The notes: a model not told the origin generated them from the letters alone. A DNA stretch of 64,000 nt from Vibrio azureus (GCF_002849855.1 NZ_CP018616.1:744001-808000), one strand, 5' to 3'; positions 47,928-56,856 are shown, numbered from the stretch's first letter. Numbers and translations are program-made.

Positions 47928-48866
47928 ATGAATCAGACATTACACAATGTGATGGAAAATGCTTTTGAGCAGTATAAAGCTGTCGATGATGGGGACAATG
48001 CCTCCTATATTCCTTGTTTGGCTCAAGTTCCGGCAGAGTTAGCTGGGTTATGTTTTGTGTCGGTGAGCGGAGAAGTTATTTCGTTTGGTGATGCCGATTA
48101 TAAGTTTGCAATAGAATCGATTTCTAAAATCATCACCCTAGCTTTGGCTCTGAATCAACATGGAAGCGAAGATCTGCGAGAGAAAATAGGAGCAGATGCA
48201 ACCGGATTACCTTTTAACTCAGTGATGGCATTAGAACTTCATAATGGTAAGCCATTGAGCCCTCTGGTGAATGCGGGAGCGATGGCAACGGTGAGCATGA
48301 TTAACGCCTCTGATAGCGAAGACCGATGGCATCAAATTCTTACGATGCAATCGATGATGGCGGGGAGTGATATTGAATTATCTACGCAGGTAAATCAGTC
48401 TGAGCAGGAGACGAATACACATAACAAAGCGATTGCTTTACTGTTGCAAGCCTCGCAGTGTATGTATTCCGATCCACTAGAAGCTTGTGATGTGTATACC
48501 CGACAATGTTCAACCCTGTTTAACTGTATTGAACTGGCCACAGTGGGCGCATGCTTGGCGAACGGTGGGGTTAACCCTGTTACCACCGAGAAAGTCATTA
48601 AACACAACCTTGTTGCCGGGGTTTTATCTCAAATGATGACCGAGGGTTTATACGAGCAAAGTGGAGATTGGGGCTTTGAAGTCGGATTGCCGAGTAAAAG
48701 CGGTGTCGGTGGTGGGTTAGTCTCTGTCATCCCAAATGTCGGTGCACTTGCGGCGTTTTCCCCACCACTGGATGCGGCAGGTAACAGTGTAAGAGGGCAA
48801 TTAATGATCAAATCTATTGCCAATCAAATGGGGTGGAATGTGTTTAATACTGTTGTTGCACAGTAA
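47928..48866 (+). CDS. glsA: Glutaminase A
   Basis: The start is placed at the ATG at 47928, which has a GGGGGCG ribosome-binding site; a GTG at 47916 overlapping the permease stop is the alternative. The 312-residue serine-dependent glutaminase has the SxxK motif in FAIESISKIITLAL, and GLPFNSVMALELHNGKPLSP, ACDVYTRQCSTLFN and GLPSKSGVGGGLV. It resembles the E. coli acid-resistance glutaminase YbaS closely. It deamidates glutamine, releasing ammonia, and is cotranscribed with the antiporter. Confidence 0.95.
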   Translation: MNQTLHNVMENAFEQYKAVDDGDNASYIPCLAQVPAELAGLCFVSVSGEVISFGDADYKFAIESISKIITLALALNQHGSEDLREKIGADATGLPFNSVMALELHNGKPLSPLVNAGAMATVSMINASDSEDRWHQILTMQSMMAGSDIELSTQVNQSEQETNTHNKAIALLLQASQCMYSDPLEACDVYTRQCSTLFNCIELATVGACLANGGVNPVTTEKVIKHNLVAGVLSQMMTEGLYEQSGDWGFEVGLPSKSGVGGGLVSVIPNVGALAAFSPPLDAAGNSVRGQLMIKSIANQMGWNVFNTVVAQ

Positions 48867-48973
48867 TAAAAACGCTCTACTCATTTTATGATGAGTCACC
48901 CTTATGCCTTGGTTTCTGAGCCATTATACTTTGGAAATCAAGGCTATTTCTATCGATTGATATCAGTGTTTCG

Positions 48974-50176
48974 GTGAACAATTTGCCTAAATGTAAGCAA
49001 TGTGTCTGTTGGATAAGTCATGTCTGGAAAACCTATGGGTATGTTATTGCATCCCTGATGGTTTTACTTAATAGCTTGCTCATTTTTGAAGCGGTTTTCG
49101 GTAATAATAAACCTTTCGACGTTATCTATCTTGTCAACAATATTTCGACAGTTGATTTCGAAGCTGTCAAAAATCTGCCTTGGTTTTTATTGGGTGTATT
49201 TCAGTTACTCAATTGTATTGGCTTGTTCTTTAAAGCCCGAGTTGCTTGGGGAATGAGTTGCATCTTGCTGGTGGTCTATTTGGTGTTTACTGCCCAATAT
49301 TTCCCCAGTTTACATGTCAATTTTTACCTAGGTTTAGCGACCTTAGCGTTTATGGTTATCTTCCGTAAGAGCTTTCATCACAGCAGCGCTACGGCAGGCA
49401 GCATTGTCGCTTTTATCAGTATTATTATTCTGATCATTTATTCGACCTATGGCAGTTTATATTTTGGTGAGGGCTTTAAACCTAAAATCGACACAATGAC
49501 CACCGCATTTTATTTTTCTCTAGTGACGATGACTACGGTGGGTTACGGCGACATTCTGCCTGTTAGTGATTCTGCTCGGTTGTTTTGTATTTCTATGATC
49601 ACGGCGGGGATTGCGGTGTTTGCTACAGCACTGAGTAACGTTTTTGGGCCGTTGATTAACAAGAGCTTTGGGCGCTTAATTGAAGGAGATAAAAAAACAG
49701 TGGAACGAAAAGATCACTTTATTATTTGTGGAACCTCTGCCATGGCAATGAATACCGTCCTTCGTCTAAGGGAGCGGGGTTTACCAATTACGATTATAAC
49801 TATCCGTCCTAATGATGAATTTCAGCAGATCGAGCAGAGTTTGGAAGGAAAATATGACATTATTTCGGGTGATAGCTGTGATACATCAGTGCTCAAAAAG
49901 GCGGGGCTTGAAAATTGTAAGGCGATACTCGCTTTAACAGATGCGGATGCGGATAATGCGTTTATTGTTTTGTCTGCGAAAGAAATCAACGCCAAGGCAA
50001 AAACGGTTGTGATCGTTAATGACAGCAAAAACATGAACAAGATAAAAAGAGTACAGCCAGATGTCTTACTCTCACCACAGTTACTTGGTAGTGAAGTGCT
50101 AGCTCGACTACTCAATGGAGAGAGCATGGATAATAACGATCTGATTTCGATGTTCCTTGATTCTGGTAAGTCTTGA
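48974..50176 (+). CDS. kch: Kch-type potassium channel with RCK domain
   Basis: The 400-residue protein starts with GTG and has six hydrophobic segments, a pore helix with selectivity filter TMTTVGYGDILPVSDSARL, and a cytoplasmic RCK/TrkA-N domain (DHFIICGTSAMAMNTVLRL, ALTDADADNAFIVLSAKE). It resembles E. coli Kch along its whole length. The S4-like segment has few charges, so voltage gating is doubtful, as for Kch. It is on the same strand as glsA but 107 bp away. Confidence 0.94.
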   Translation: MNNLPKCKQCVCWISHVWKTYGYVIASLMVLLNSLLIFEAVFGNNKPFDVIYLVNNISTVDFEAVKNLPWFLLGVFQLLNCIGLFFKARVAWGMSCILLVVYLVFTAQYFPSLHVNFYLGLATLAFMVIFRKSFHHSSATAGSIVAFISIIILIIYSTYGSLYFGEGFKPKIDTMTTAFYFSLVTMTTVGYGDILPVSDSARLFCISMITAGIAVFATALSNVFGPLINKSFGRLIEGDKKTVERKDHFIICGTSAMAMNTVLRLRERGLPITIITIRPNDEFQQIEQSLEGKYDIISGDSCDTSVLKKAGLENCKAILALTDADADNAFIVLSAKEINAKAKTVVIVNDSKNMNKIKRVQPDVLLSPQLLGSEVLARLLNGESMDNNDLISMFLDSGKS

Positions 50177-50298
50177 GTATCGGGTCTCGAGCTTGCTCAG
50201 CACTGGGGAATTTCTTGTTCCAGTGGATGTTTTGCTTTAGTGGGTGTTTTTTTTGATAATGTTTTGAGTTGAATGGGGTTTTGTTTCGGAAGGAAGAT

Positions 50299-50326
50299 GG
50301 GTGAGCAGACTGATTTTGCTTCACCC
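50299..50326 (-). terminator. Hairpin after tRNA-Arg
   Basis: On the minus strand the stem GGGTG / CACCC is extended by AGCA / TGCT with one bulged A, followed by a weak T-rich stretch. It probably ends the tRNA-Arg transcript. Confidence 0.5.
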
Positions 50327-50333
50327 AATAATA

Positions 50334-50410
50334 TGGCGCCCTCAGTAGGATTCGAACCTACGACCTGTCCCTTAGGAGGGGACTGCGCTATCCAGCTGTG
50401 CCATGAGGGC
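50334..50410 (-). tRNA. tRNA-Arg(CCU)
   Basis: The 77-nt tRNA has acceptor GCCCTCA, anticodon CCU and encoded CCA. It is a solitary tRNA, between kch and flgT. Confidence 0.95.
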
Positions 50411-50418
50411 ATGTCTCT

Positions 50419-50446
50419 ATAGTATAAAAACCATCTATTAATACAA
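50419..50446 (-). promoter_or_regulatory. Putative tRNA-Arg promoter
   Basis: On the minus strand TTGTAT and TACTAT are separated by 16 bp, with the -10 box ending 8 bp before the tRNA. Confidence 0.5.
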
Positions 50447-50459
50447 GAGTTTAACGATA

Positions 50460-51599
50460 TTATTTTATAATCTTGTTCATGACATCACCAATTTGAACAC
50501 TTGATGCAAGGCTAGGTTGATCGATGGTTAACTCTGCTTCATTCTCGTATAAGCGAGAGACGGTTAAAGTGATATCACTTTGTGAGACTTTATTACGCGG
50601 TAGACCACTTTGATCAATGAACGATGCCGTGTGCCATAATTGCAATTGGTCTCCTTCTTTCACGCCGTGTAAGCGGCCAAGATTCATGGTGACCTTGTTA
50701 CCAAAGACCGCGACGATTTCTGGAAGGGTCACTTTACAGGATAGCTCTGATTCAAGGTCCAGCATGATGTTACGACTCACTCTGAGTAACATTTCGCCAT
50801 AGGTTGATGCCCAAAATCGAGCACTGCGCGTATCGACTTGGCTGGTTTTAGCAAAAGGCCATTTGGCCACTTCGCGGTAGTTTTTATCAAAGAGCTCGTG
50901 GCCGGTTTTACCGTCATAGACTTTCATCTCAAGTGCGAATTGACGGTTGATGACATCCTTTTTTATCAGTTTAGCGTCTACAGTAGCGGTTAAATCCGTA
51001 ATCTGACCACCAATGATATACTGGGCATTGTTGTCTTGTGCAATCATCGTCGTTCGTTCTGGATATTGCTTACTGATTGAGTAATCGGTCGTGCCCACGG
51101 AGACAAAACTGCGAGAAGTCTCGTCGATTTGACGGTTTAATACACGGCTAAAATCATCACCCAGCTTATAAATTTGCCCCATAACAGCTTGTTGAGGGGC
51201 GGCAATATCGATATTGCCGATCAGCATGGTTTTTTTGTACTGGTTGACGTGGCAACCTGTTGCCGACGGATAAATATCCACGCGGATCTTGACGATCATT
51301 TTGCCGCCGCGTTTGCGTTGCGAGTCTACTACGATGTAGCGTACTTCATGATCAGTAAACTGATATTCTTTTCGTTTCTCTTCTAAAAAAGGCATCAAAT
51401 TACTGATGCTGCCAATGTCCGCCCCTGAGAAATTGACGGCCTTGAATAGGGCATCCTCTAATGCATGTAGCCTTGCTGCCTTGTCTGAAGCCACAATCGT
51501 TGCCTCTCCTTTGACTTCATACCAAGAAGCCATGGTTTTTAAAGGTAGCATGAATATAAAAATGCTTGATATCAGAGCAGAAAATACTTTTTTCATCAT
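50460..51599 (-). CDS. flgT: Flagellar H-ring protein FlgT
   Basis: The frame is open back to 51761, but the start is placed at 51599 (or the next ATG, 51596) because a sigma-54 promoter lies at 51681-51702 inside the longer frame and because MMKKVFSALISSIFIFMLPL is a signal peptide cleaved near TMASWYEV. That gives 379 residues, close to Vibrio FlgT. The mature protein has the N-terminal SWYEVKGEATI strand and a C-terminal domain (GRLHGVKEGDQLQLWHTASF). FlgT builds the H ring around the LP ring of the sodium-driven polar flagellum and helps to recruit MotX/MotY. Confidence 0.93.
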   Translation of the reverse strand: MMKKVFSALISSIFIFMLPLKTMASWYEVKGEATIVASDKAARLHALEDALFKAVNFSGADIGSISNLMPFLEEKRKEYQFTDHEVRYIVVDSQRKRGGKMIVKIRVDIYPSATGCHVNQYKKTMLIGNIDIAAPQQAVMGQIYKLGDDFSRVLNRQIDETSRSFVSVGTTDYSISKQYPERTTMIAQDNNAQYIIGGQITDLTATVDAKLIKKDVINRQFALEMKVYDGKTGHELFDKNYREVAKWPFAKTSQVDTRSARFWASTYGEMLLRVSRNIMLDLESELSCKVTLPEIVAVFGNKVTMNLGRLHGVKEGDQLQLWHTASFIDQSGLPRNKVSQSDITLTVSRLYENEAELTIDQPSLASSVQIGDVMNKIIK

Positions 51600-51609
51600 T
51601 TGTAACCAT

Positions 51610-51630
51610 TTGGGTATAAATATTGCTTTA
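51610..51630 (+). promoter_or_regulatory. Possible sigma-54 promoter of flgOP
   Basis: GG at 51613-51614 and GC at 51625-51626 are separated by 10 bp, in TGGGTATAAATATTGCTTT. The -12 half is good but the -24 half is weaker than in the other sigma-54 sites here. Confidence 0.45.
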
Positions 51631-51680
51631 CCAATACCAGTAAAGTTTGGTGAGCTTTTGCTTATTGCATAGATAATAAG

Positions 51681-51702
51681 AAAAGCAAGGACTGTTCCAA
51701 GA
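51681..51702 (-). promoter_or_regulatory. Sigma-54 promoter of flgT
   Basis: On the minus strand TTGGAACAGTCCTTGCTTTT has the exact GG-N10-GC spacing and the TTGCTTTT form of the -12 element. It directs transcription toward flgT. Confidence 0.8.
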
Positions 51703-51764
51703 TGACATAATCCATGCAATCTTGTGAGAAGAGCCACACCTCTGATTATCTGGAGAATCAAACC

Positions 51765-52403
51765 GTGAAAAGATGGCTTGTTGCTGTATCGATGATAGCG
51801 CTATTATCGGCGTGTGCCTACTCACCGATATATAATGGTAAAGAACCTTATGCTGGAAGTGAGTTTATGTTAATGGATAGCCCACGCCATACCATGGACT
51901 TTTTTATTGAAAGCATGACGGAAGAATTGATGGTATCTAATGTGGCTGTTTCCTCACGCACGCCGCTTGCCATTACCTCTTTTGTTGACTTACAAAACTT
52001 TGATGCGACAAACTGGCTAGGTAACTCTGTCGGAGAGGGATTTATTCATCAGTTCCAGCGTCGTGGTTTTAAAGTAGTGGATTTTAAAACTACAGGTTCA
52101 ATTCAAGTGACGCAGCAAGGTGATTTTGCATTGAGTCGTGATTGGCAAGAGTTGGCCAGAGAACAAGAAATTCAATACGTATTGACGGGGACCATGTTAC
52201 GCCAAGAAGGCGGCGTCCTGATCAATGCAAGGATTGTTGGTATGCAAAGTCGCATCGTTGTGGCAACGGCGCAAGGTTTTTTGCCAGCGGATCGTATTGG
52301 CCGTGATATCGATACATTAAATAGCATTCGCACCCAAGATGGCGTGCTTATCCGTTCTGATCCAACGATTCGTCAACCTTATACAGTCATCCTTCGTCCC
52401 TAG
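51765..52403 (+). CDS. flgO: Flagellar outer-membrane lipoprotein FlgO
   Basis: The start is a GTG at 51765 with GGAG 9 bp upstream, giving VKRWLVAVSMIALLSACAYS, a signal with lipobox LLSAC (212 residues). The mature domain contains AITSFVDLQNFDATNWLGNS and IQYVLTGTMLRQEGGVLINA, typical of FlgO. FlgO and FlgP form outer rings needed for stable polar flagella and motility in Vibrio. It is followed 9 bp later by flgP. Confidence 0.92.
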   Translation: MKRWLVAVSMIALLSACAYSPIYNGKEPYAGSEFMLMDSPRHTMDFFIESMTEELMVSNVAVSSRTPLAITSFVDLQNFDATNWLGNSVGEGFIHQFQRRGFKVVDFKTTGSIQVTQQGDFALSRDWQELAREQEIQYVLTGTMLRQEGGVLINARIVGMQSRIVVATAQGFLPADRIGRDIDTLNSIRTQDGVLIRSDPTIRQPYTVILRP

Positions 52404-52412
52404 GAAATAAGC

Positions 52413-52844
52413 ATGAAGAAATTATTATTTTGTATCGCAACGTTCATTTTAGTCGGCTGTCAGCCTTTACAGCAGATGCGCCAAGATGAAATTCTGGTTG
52501 CTGTGGGTTACGCCAGTGTAAGTGAGCAAGCGGGACGCACGTTAGAGGATAAACGTGTAAGAGCGATGCGTGCTTCTAAAATTGATGCTTATCGTGAGCT
52601 TGCTGAACAAGTGTATGGTATGCGTATCAGTGGACGAGCGGAACTTGAAGATCAGCGTCTGGGTGTTGAGAATACTCGAGGTGAGGTTGATGGTGTCATC
52701 CGTGGTGCGGAAGTGGTACGCAGCTATTTGGTTGAAGATAGCTATGTGACCGAGCTTCGCTTAGATATCCGTAAAATGGATAAGCTGCGTGATTATGGTG
52801 AAGTTCAGCAAGTACCTGAAAAGCGCCAGCAAACGATGTTCTAA
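52413..52844 (+). CDS. flgP: Flagellar lipoprotein FlgP
   Basis: The 143-residue lipoprotein has lipobox FILVGCQP. The mature part carries VRAMRASKIDAYRELAEQVY and GRAELEDQRLGVENTRGEVD, characteristic of FlgP/LPP20-like proteins. It assembles as a basal disk beneath the outer membrane around the flagellar motor. It is probably cotranscribed with flgO and is followed by a terminator. Confidence 0.93.
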   Translation: MKKLLFCIATFILVGCQPLQQMRQDEILVAVGYASVSEQAGRTLEDKRVRAMRASKIDAYRELAEQVYGMRISGRAELEDQRLGVENTRGEVDGVIRGAEVVRSYLVEDSYVTELRLDIRKMDKLRDYGEVQQVPEKRQQTMF

Positions 52845-52915
52845 CTTTACCTAAGCCATTTACTTAAGCCAGTGTGCCCAAAGTAAGTAGGCTTAAGAAC
52901 AACGATTCTCAGCAG

Positions 52916-52947
52916 AGCGACTGGTTGAACATAATCAGTCGTTTTTG
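52916..52947 (+). terminator. flgOP terminator
   Basis: The stem CGACTG / CAGTCG with a 12-nt loop is followed by TTTTTG. Confidence 0.75.
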
Positions 52948-53026
52948 TTTGTACCTTTCTATTCACCTCTATTTTTACTTCTCCCTTCACCGCTTTTTTA
53001 TTTTGATCTTTTATCTGATGATCTTG

Positions 53027-53098
53027 GGTTCTATCAGTCGCTGAGCATCTGAGGCTACTTGGGTACAGATATAAAAGTGCTTTTAGGTTACTCAGGTA
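53027..53098. repeat. Degenerate interspersed repeat
   Basis: CTGAGCATCTGAGGCTACTT and GGGTACAGATA, then TTTTAGGTTACTCAGGTAG, look like two worn right ends of the family. The rest of the 296-bp flgP-flgN gap holds only the terminator. Confidence 0.4.
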
Positions 53099-53140
53099 GA
53101 AAAAGCGAATGAGTGAGTGGGAGGAGAAGAGGGTAACGCG

Positions 53141-53566
53141 CTAGGCTTTAATATTTGTTCCTAACGTAGATATGGTATGGGTTTTACCGCCAGCGTTGTA
53201 GGTCATGCCGACTTTTCCATGGGAGTGCTGAAGCATATTGTTCAGTTTGTTAAAGCTGGATTGAGCACGGTTAAGTGACTCACCATTAATTTGGTTGATA
53301 TTCTGGCATTCAAGAATAATCGATTGAATTTGTGTGACCAACTGACTTAAATCTTCATCTTCAGTGAGCTGCTTGAGATGCGGGTGAGAGGCGATGCGTT
53401 GATCGGTATTTCCAAGTTGCTCAATAAGTCGCATTTTTTCTTGTGCGATTTTCTCTATCTCGATAGAGGCACGAGCACTGATCGCCTGCGTTTCTTGACG
53501 CAGTACGGCAGAAAGTGCTTTCGCATTTTCGAGTTGGAAGTTCACAAGATCAATGAGAGCAGCCAT
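53141..53566 (-). CDS. flgN: Flagellar export chaperone FlgN
   Basis: The 141-residue helical protein starts MAALIDLVNFQLENAKALSA and has LIEQLGNTDQRIASHPHL, typical of FlgN. FlgN is the chaperone for hook-associated proteins FlgK and FlgL. It follows flgM by 8 bp. Confidence 0.92.
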   Translation of the reverse strand: MAALIDLVNFQLENAKALSAVLRQETQAISARASIEIEKIAQEKMRLIEQLGNTDQRIASHPHLKQLTEDEDLSQLVTQIQSIILECQNINQINGESLNRAQSSFNKLNNMLQHSHGKVGMTYNAGGKTHTISTLGTNIKA

Positions 53567-53574
53567 AGGTTACA

Positions 53575-53898
53575 TTAGCTCAGTGTGTTTTTACTTTGAA
53601 ATTCGCTTTCAAACTTAATCATATTGTCAGCCAACTTATCTGGGTCAACCTTGTATGAGCCGTTTGCAATGGCAGCTTTAATCGCGGCGACTTTCGCTTG
53701 ATCAAAAGCGGGCGCGGCCGACATATCTTGCTGCAGTTTACTTACCGCTTTACCTTGTTGACTCAAAGAGACAGAGTCTTGTTGAACATGCGACGTTTTT
53801 GGCTCGCTTGTGTCACTTGCTCTTGGCTCACTACGTGCAGGAGTACGACTGTTTGTCGTCATGGCTTGTCCTGAACGTATGTTGTCTATTCCTGCCAT
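53575..53898 (-). CDS. flgM: Anti-sigma-28 factor FlgM
   Basis: The 107-residue protein starts MAGIDNIRSGQAMTTNSR. It has a disordered N-terminal half and a C-terminal sigma-binding half (FDQAKVAAIKAAIANGSYKV followed by PDKLADNMIKFE). It holds FliA inactive until hook completion and is then secreted. A sigma-28 promoter lies directly upstream, giving the usual feedback loop. Confidence 0.95.
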   Translation of the reverse strand: MAGIDNIRSGQAMTTNSRTPARSEPRASDTSEPKTSHVQQDSVSLSQQGKAVSKLQQDMSAAPAFDQAKVAAIKAAIANGSYKVDPDKLADNMIKFESEFQSKNTLS

Positions 53899-53939
53899 AT
53901 TATTACCTTAAATTGAAGATTGTAATCCTAGTATCAAGG

Positions 53940-53966
53940 CTATCGACCGCTCAAAAAATAACTTTA
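53940..53966 (-). promoter_or_regulatory. Sigma-28 (FliA) promoter of flgMN
   Basis: On the minus strand TAAAGTTA and GTCGATAG are separated by 11 bp, matching the FliA consensus (TAAAGTTT-N11-GCCGATAA) at most positions. Confidence 0.82.
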
Positions 53967-54023
53967 GTGTTTTTTTTGTTTCTTTCGCTTCTACTGGCTG
54001 GAGGTCAAGTTTAGCTCTACATT

Positions 54024-54770
54024 TTAGAATGTGATGGTTATTTCTGCAATGTTTGTCACAGTTCCTTCTATTATACGTTGTGATTTATCATTTTTCACCC
54101 TTACTTGCTCACCACTTGAACCGTCTTGCAGTGCTGTGCCTTGCGTGGTGATGGTCATTCCACCTTTTGTGGCCTTAATCGTCACTTTTTCATTACGACA
54201 AACTACGCAGACATCATTACGTTCAACGACGTCTCCTAAACGCACGTTACGCTTTAATTTCGCTCCTATTACTTGGGTATCCTTACTGAAGCCATCTTTG
54301 CGGAATCGCTGCAGTTCAATCATGGACATCTCGACATCGGAGGACTGAATTATATCTCCTCTTGCCAATTGACGTGTTGCGACGAGCATGGGAACAGAGG
54401 CTGAGATCCGAACCGGTACGTAGACTTTCCAATTATCCGCTGGACATTCCACTAGTACATTGATATTACTTCTTGTACTACTGGTCGAAGAGGCTGAGGT
54501 CACCAACCCTTCAGGGCAATCTGTCGCTTTTATTCGCGAGTCAATGTCGGCGGCATTGACAGATAAGCTGCCCCCAAGAGGTTGTTCGACAGTGCTAAGA
54601 ATGTGTTGTTCTGCTGCCATTTTTATCTCATTAAGTTGATTTTCTGAGGCCGAATGAACAAAAAAGCTAAATAAAGTGATAAAAATGCCGATAACGCTGA
54701 CATGCTTTGTAAAAAATGGCCTACTTTTGGTTGTGGGCCGCAGAGTGAAGTCAAAGTGATAAAGCGCCAT
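54024..54770 (-). CDS. flgA: Flagellar P-ring assembly chaperone FlgA
   Basis: The 248-residue exported protein has a basic N-terminus and signal-like segment (VIGIFITLFSFFVHSA). A SAF domain follows (LVATRQLARGDIIQSSDVEM, VIGAKLKRNVRLGDVVERND) and the C-terminus is GEQVRVKNDKSQRIIEGTV. It assists FlgI polymerisation into the P ring; flgI lies at the other end of this block. Translation may start at the internal MKH-region methionines, but 54770 gives the more usual length. Confidence 0.92.
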   Translation of the reverse strand: MALYHFDFTLRPTTKSRPFFTKHVSVIGIFITLFSFFVHSASENQLNEIKMAAEQHILSTVEQPLGGSLSVNAADIDSRIKATDCPEGLVTSASSTSSTRSNINVLVECPADNWKVYVPVRISASVPMLVATRQLARGDIIQSSDVEMSMIELQRFRKDGFSKDTQVIGAKLKRNVRLGDVVERNDVCVVCRNEKVTIKATKGGMTITTQGTALQDGSSGEQVRVKNDKSQRIIEGTVTNIAEITITF

Positions 54771-54846
54771 ATTCTTTCCTTGGTGTTATGCCTATACATA
54801 GTAGGGTATCATTTAAAAGCAAAAAGTTTGAGATGGAGATGACGAT

Positions 54847-55791
54847 ATGACTGGGGTTCTTGACTCGGTTAACCAACGAACGCAACTCGTTGGACAAAAC
54901 CGATTGGAATTACTCACTTTTCGGTTGATGGGGCGACAGCGCTACGGCATTAACGTGTTTAAAGTAAAAGAAGTACTACAATGCCCAAAGCTGACTAGGA
55001 TGCCTAATTTACATCCATTGGTAAAAGGAGTTGCCCATATTCGTGGCCATACCGTCTCAGTGATTGATTTGAGTTTAGCCATTGGTGGACGTTCTACAAC
55101 GGATCTCGACAAATGTTTTGTTGTGATTGCAGAATTTAACCGTTCCATACAGGCGTTTTTGGTTTCTTCTGTTGAACGAATCATTAACATGCATTGGGAA
55201 GCGATATTGCCACCACCAGAAGGTGCGGGTAAAGCACACTACTTAACTGCTGTGACCAACATCGATAATGAGCTGGTTGAAATCTTAGATGTTGAAAAGA
55301 TTTTAGCTGAGATTGCACCTGTCGATGAAACGATGGATAAGACCATTGCAGAAGACATTGCGGTTGCAGAATTAGAGCAGCCAATTGTTCGCCGTATTCT
55401 TATAGCCGATGATTCAACGGTAGCAAGAAAACAGGTCGAACGTGCCATTACCTCAATTGGCTTTGAAGTGATTTCAGTCAAAGACGGTAAAGAAGCGTAC
55501 AGTAAACTGCTGGAAATGGCCGAAACAGGTAGCATTTACGATCAAATCTCTTTGGTTATATCGGATATCGAAATGCCGGAAATGGACGGTTATACTTTAA
55601 CCGCTGAAATTAGAAGAAATCCCGCTTTGAAAGATCTTTATGTTATCCTTCACTCTTCGTTGAGTGGCGTATTTAACCAAGCAATGGTTGAACGCGTTGG
55701 TGCGAACAGTTTTATTGCTAAATTTAGCCCAGATGAACTGGGTAACGCAGTAAAATCTGCTTTAACGCAAGAATCGGTTTCAAAGGAATAG
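54847..55791 (+). CDS. cheV: Chemotaxis coupling protein CheV
   Basis: The 314-residue protein has an N-terminal CheW-like domain (YGINVFKVKEVLQCPKLTRM, VKGVAHIRGHTVSVIDL) and a C-terminal receiver domain with acidic pocket ILIADDSTVAR and phospho-acceptor Asp in LVISDIEMPEMDGY. It couples receptors to CheA and is tuned by phosphorylation. It is divergent from flgA and upstream of cheR. Confidence 0.95.
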   Translation: MTGVLDSVNQRTQLVGQNRLELLTFRLMGRQRYGINVFKVKEVLQCPKLTRMPNLHPLVKGVAHIRGHTVSVIDLSLAIGGRSTTDLDKCFVVIAEFNRSIQAFLVSSVERIINMHWEAILPPPEGAGKAHYLTAVTNIDNELVEILDVEKILAEIAPVDETMDKTIAEDIAVAELEQPIVRRILIADDSTVARKQVERAITSIGFEVISVKDGKEAYSKLLEMAETGSIYDQISLVISDIEMPEMDGYTLTAEIRRNPALKDLYVILHSSLSGVFNQAMVERVGANSFIAKFSPDELGNAVKSALTQESVSKE

Positions 55792-55937
55792 TCCGTTTCA
55801 AGGCAATAACCCGTTTCGACGTAATAATCGGCTTTAATTCGCAGGCTTTAATGCAACAGAAACCAAAGTCGATTATTTACGGCAGCATAACACCTGTATT
55901 AACATTGCATCTGCATTAACCTTATAAAGAGACGTAA

Positions 55938-56765
55938 ATGACTGCTATTACCATTAGTGATCAAGAATACCGCGAGTTTAGTCGTTTTTTAGAGTCACAA
56001 TGTGGCATCGTATTAGGCGATAGTAAGCAATATTTGGTACGCAGCAGACTGAGCCCTCTAGTGAACAAGTTTGATCTCTCATCGCTATCCGAGCTATTAC
56101 GAGACGTGGTAACTGGACGTAATCGTGAACTAAGGGTTGCCGCTGTTGATGCGATGACAACGAACGAAACACTATGGTTTAGAGATACTTATCCATTCAC
56201 TGTCTTAGCCGATAAGTTATTGCCTGAGATGGCGGCAAATAAACGACCAATAAAAATTTGGTCAGCGGCAAGCTCATCAGGGCAAGAGCCATACTCGATG
56301 GCCATGACCATTTTGGAGACGCAGCAGCGTAAGCCAGGTCTACTGCCTAGTGTATCGATTACGGCAACAGATATTTCCTCGACCATGCTAGATATGTGTC
56401 GTGCGGGAGTTTACGATAACTTAGCGTTAGGCCGCGGCCTTTCTGCAGAACGCCGACGTATGTTCTTTGAAGATGCGGGTGACGGGCGCATGAAAGTGCG
56501 AGATAACGTTAAGCGCTTGGTGAATTTCCGACCGCAAAACTTAATGGATAGCTATTCGCTTATCGGCAAGTTTGACATTATTTTCTGCCGTAATGTGTTG
56601 ATTTACTTTTCACCTGAGATGAAGTCAAAAGTACTGAATCAAATGGCGAACAGCTTAAATCCGGGTGGTTACTTACTCTTAGGCGCATCTGAGTCCTTAA
56701 CCGGATTAACGGATCGTTTTGAAATGGTACGTTGCAATCCTGGTATCATTTATAAACTCAAGTAA
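55938..56765 (+). CDS. cheR: Chemotaxis protein methyltransferase CheR
   Basis: The 275-residue protein has an N-terminal helical domain (YREFSRFLESQCGIVLGDSK) and a SAM-binding domain with IKIWSAASSSGQEPYSMAM and the FDIIFCRNVLIYFSPEMKSK loop. It methylates chemoreceptor glutamates. The 146-bp gap after cheV holds no feature I can support. Confidence 0.95.
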   Translation: MTAITISDQEYREFSRFLESQCGIVLGDSKQYLVRSRLSPLVNKFDLSSLSELLRDVVTGRNRELRVAAVDAMTTNETLWFRDTYPFTVLADKLLPEMAANKRPIKIWSAASSSGQEPYSMAMTILETQQRKPGLLPSVSITATDISSTMLDMCRAGVYDNLALGRGLSAERRRMFFEDAGDGRMKVRDNVKRLVNFRPQNLMDSYSLIGKFDIIFCRNVLIYFSPEMKSKVLNQMANSLNPGGYLLLGASESLTGLTDRFEMVRCNPGIIYKLK

Positions 56766-56856
56766 TTTAAAAGCTTAAGTACTTTATAAACGTAAGTACT
56801 TTACAAACGTAAGCAGCAAACACTTTAGTTTACTCATCTTCTGCAATACAGCCTGT

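Noticed and set aside
51645..51665. Second sigma-54-like site upstream of flgO (TTGGTGAGCTTTTGCTT)
   Set aside because: GG and GC are separated by 9 bp instead of the strict 10, so the site at 51610-51630 is preferred.
51600..51761. N-terminal extension of flgT to 51761
   Set aside because: The extension contains the sigma-54 promoter and would place the signal peptide more than 50 residues into the protein.
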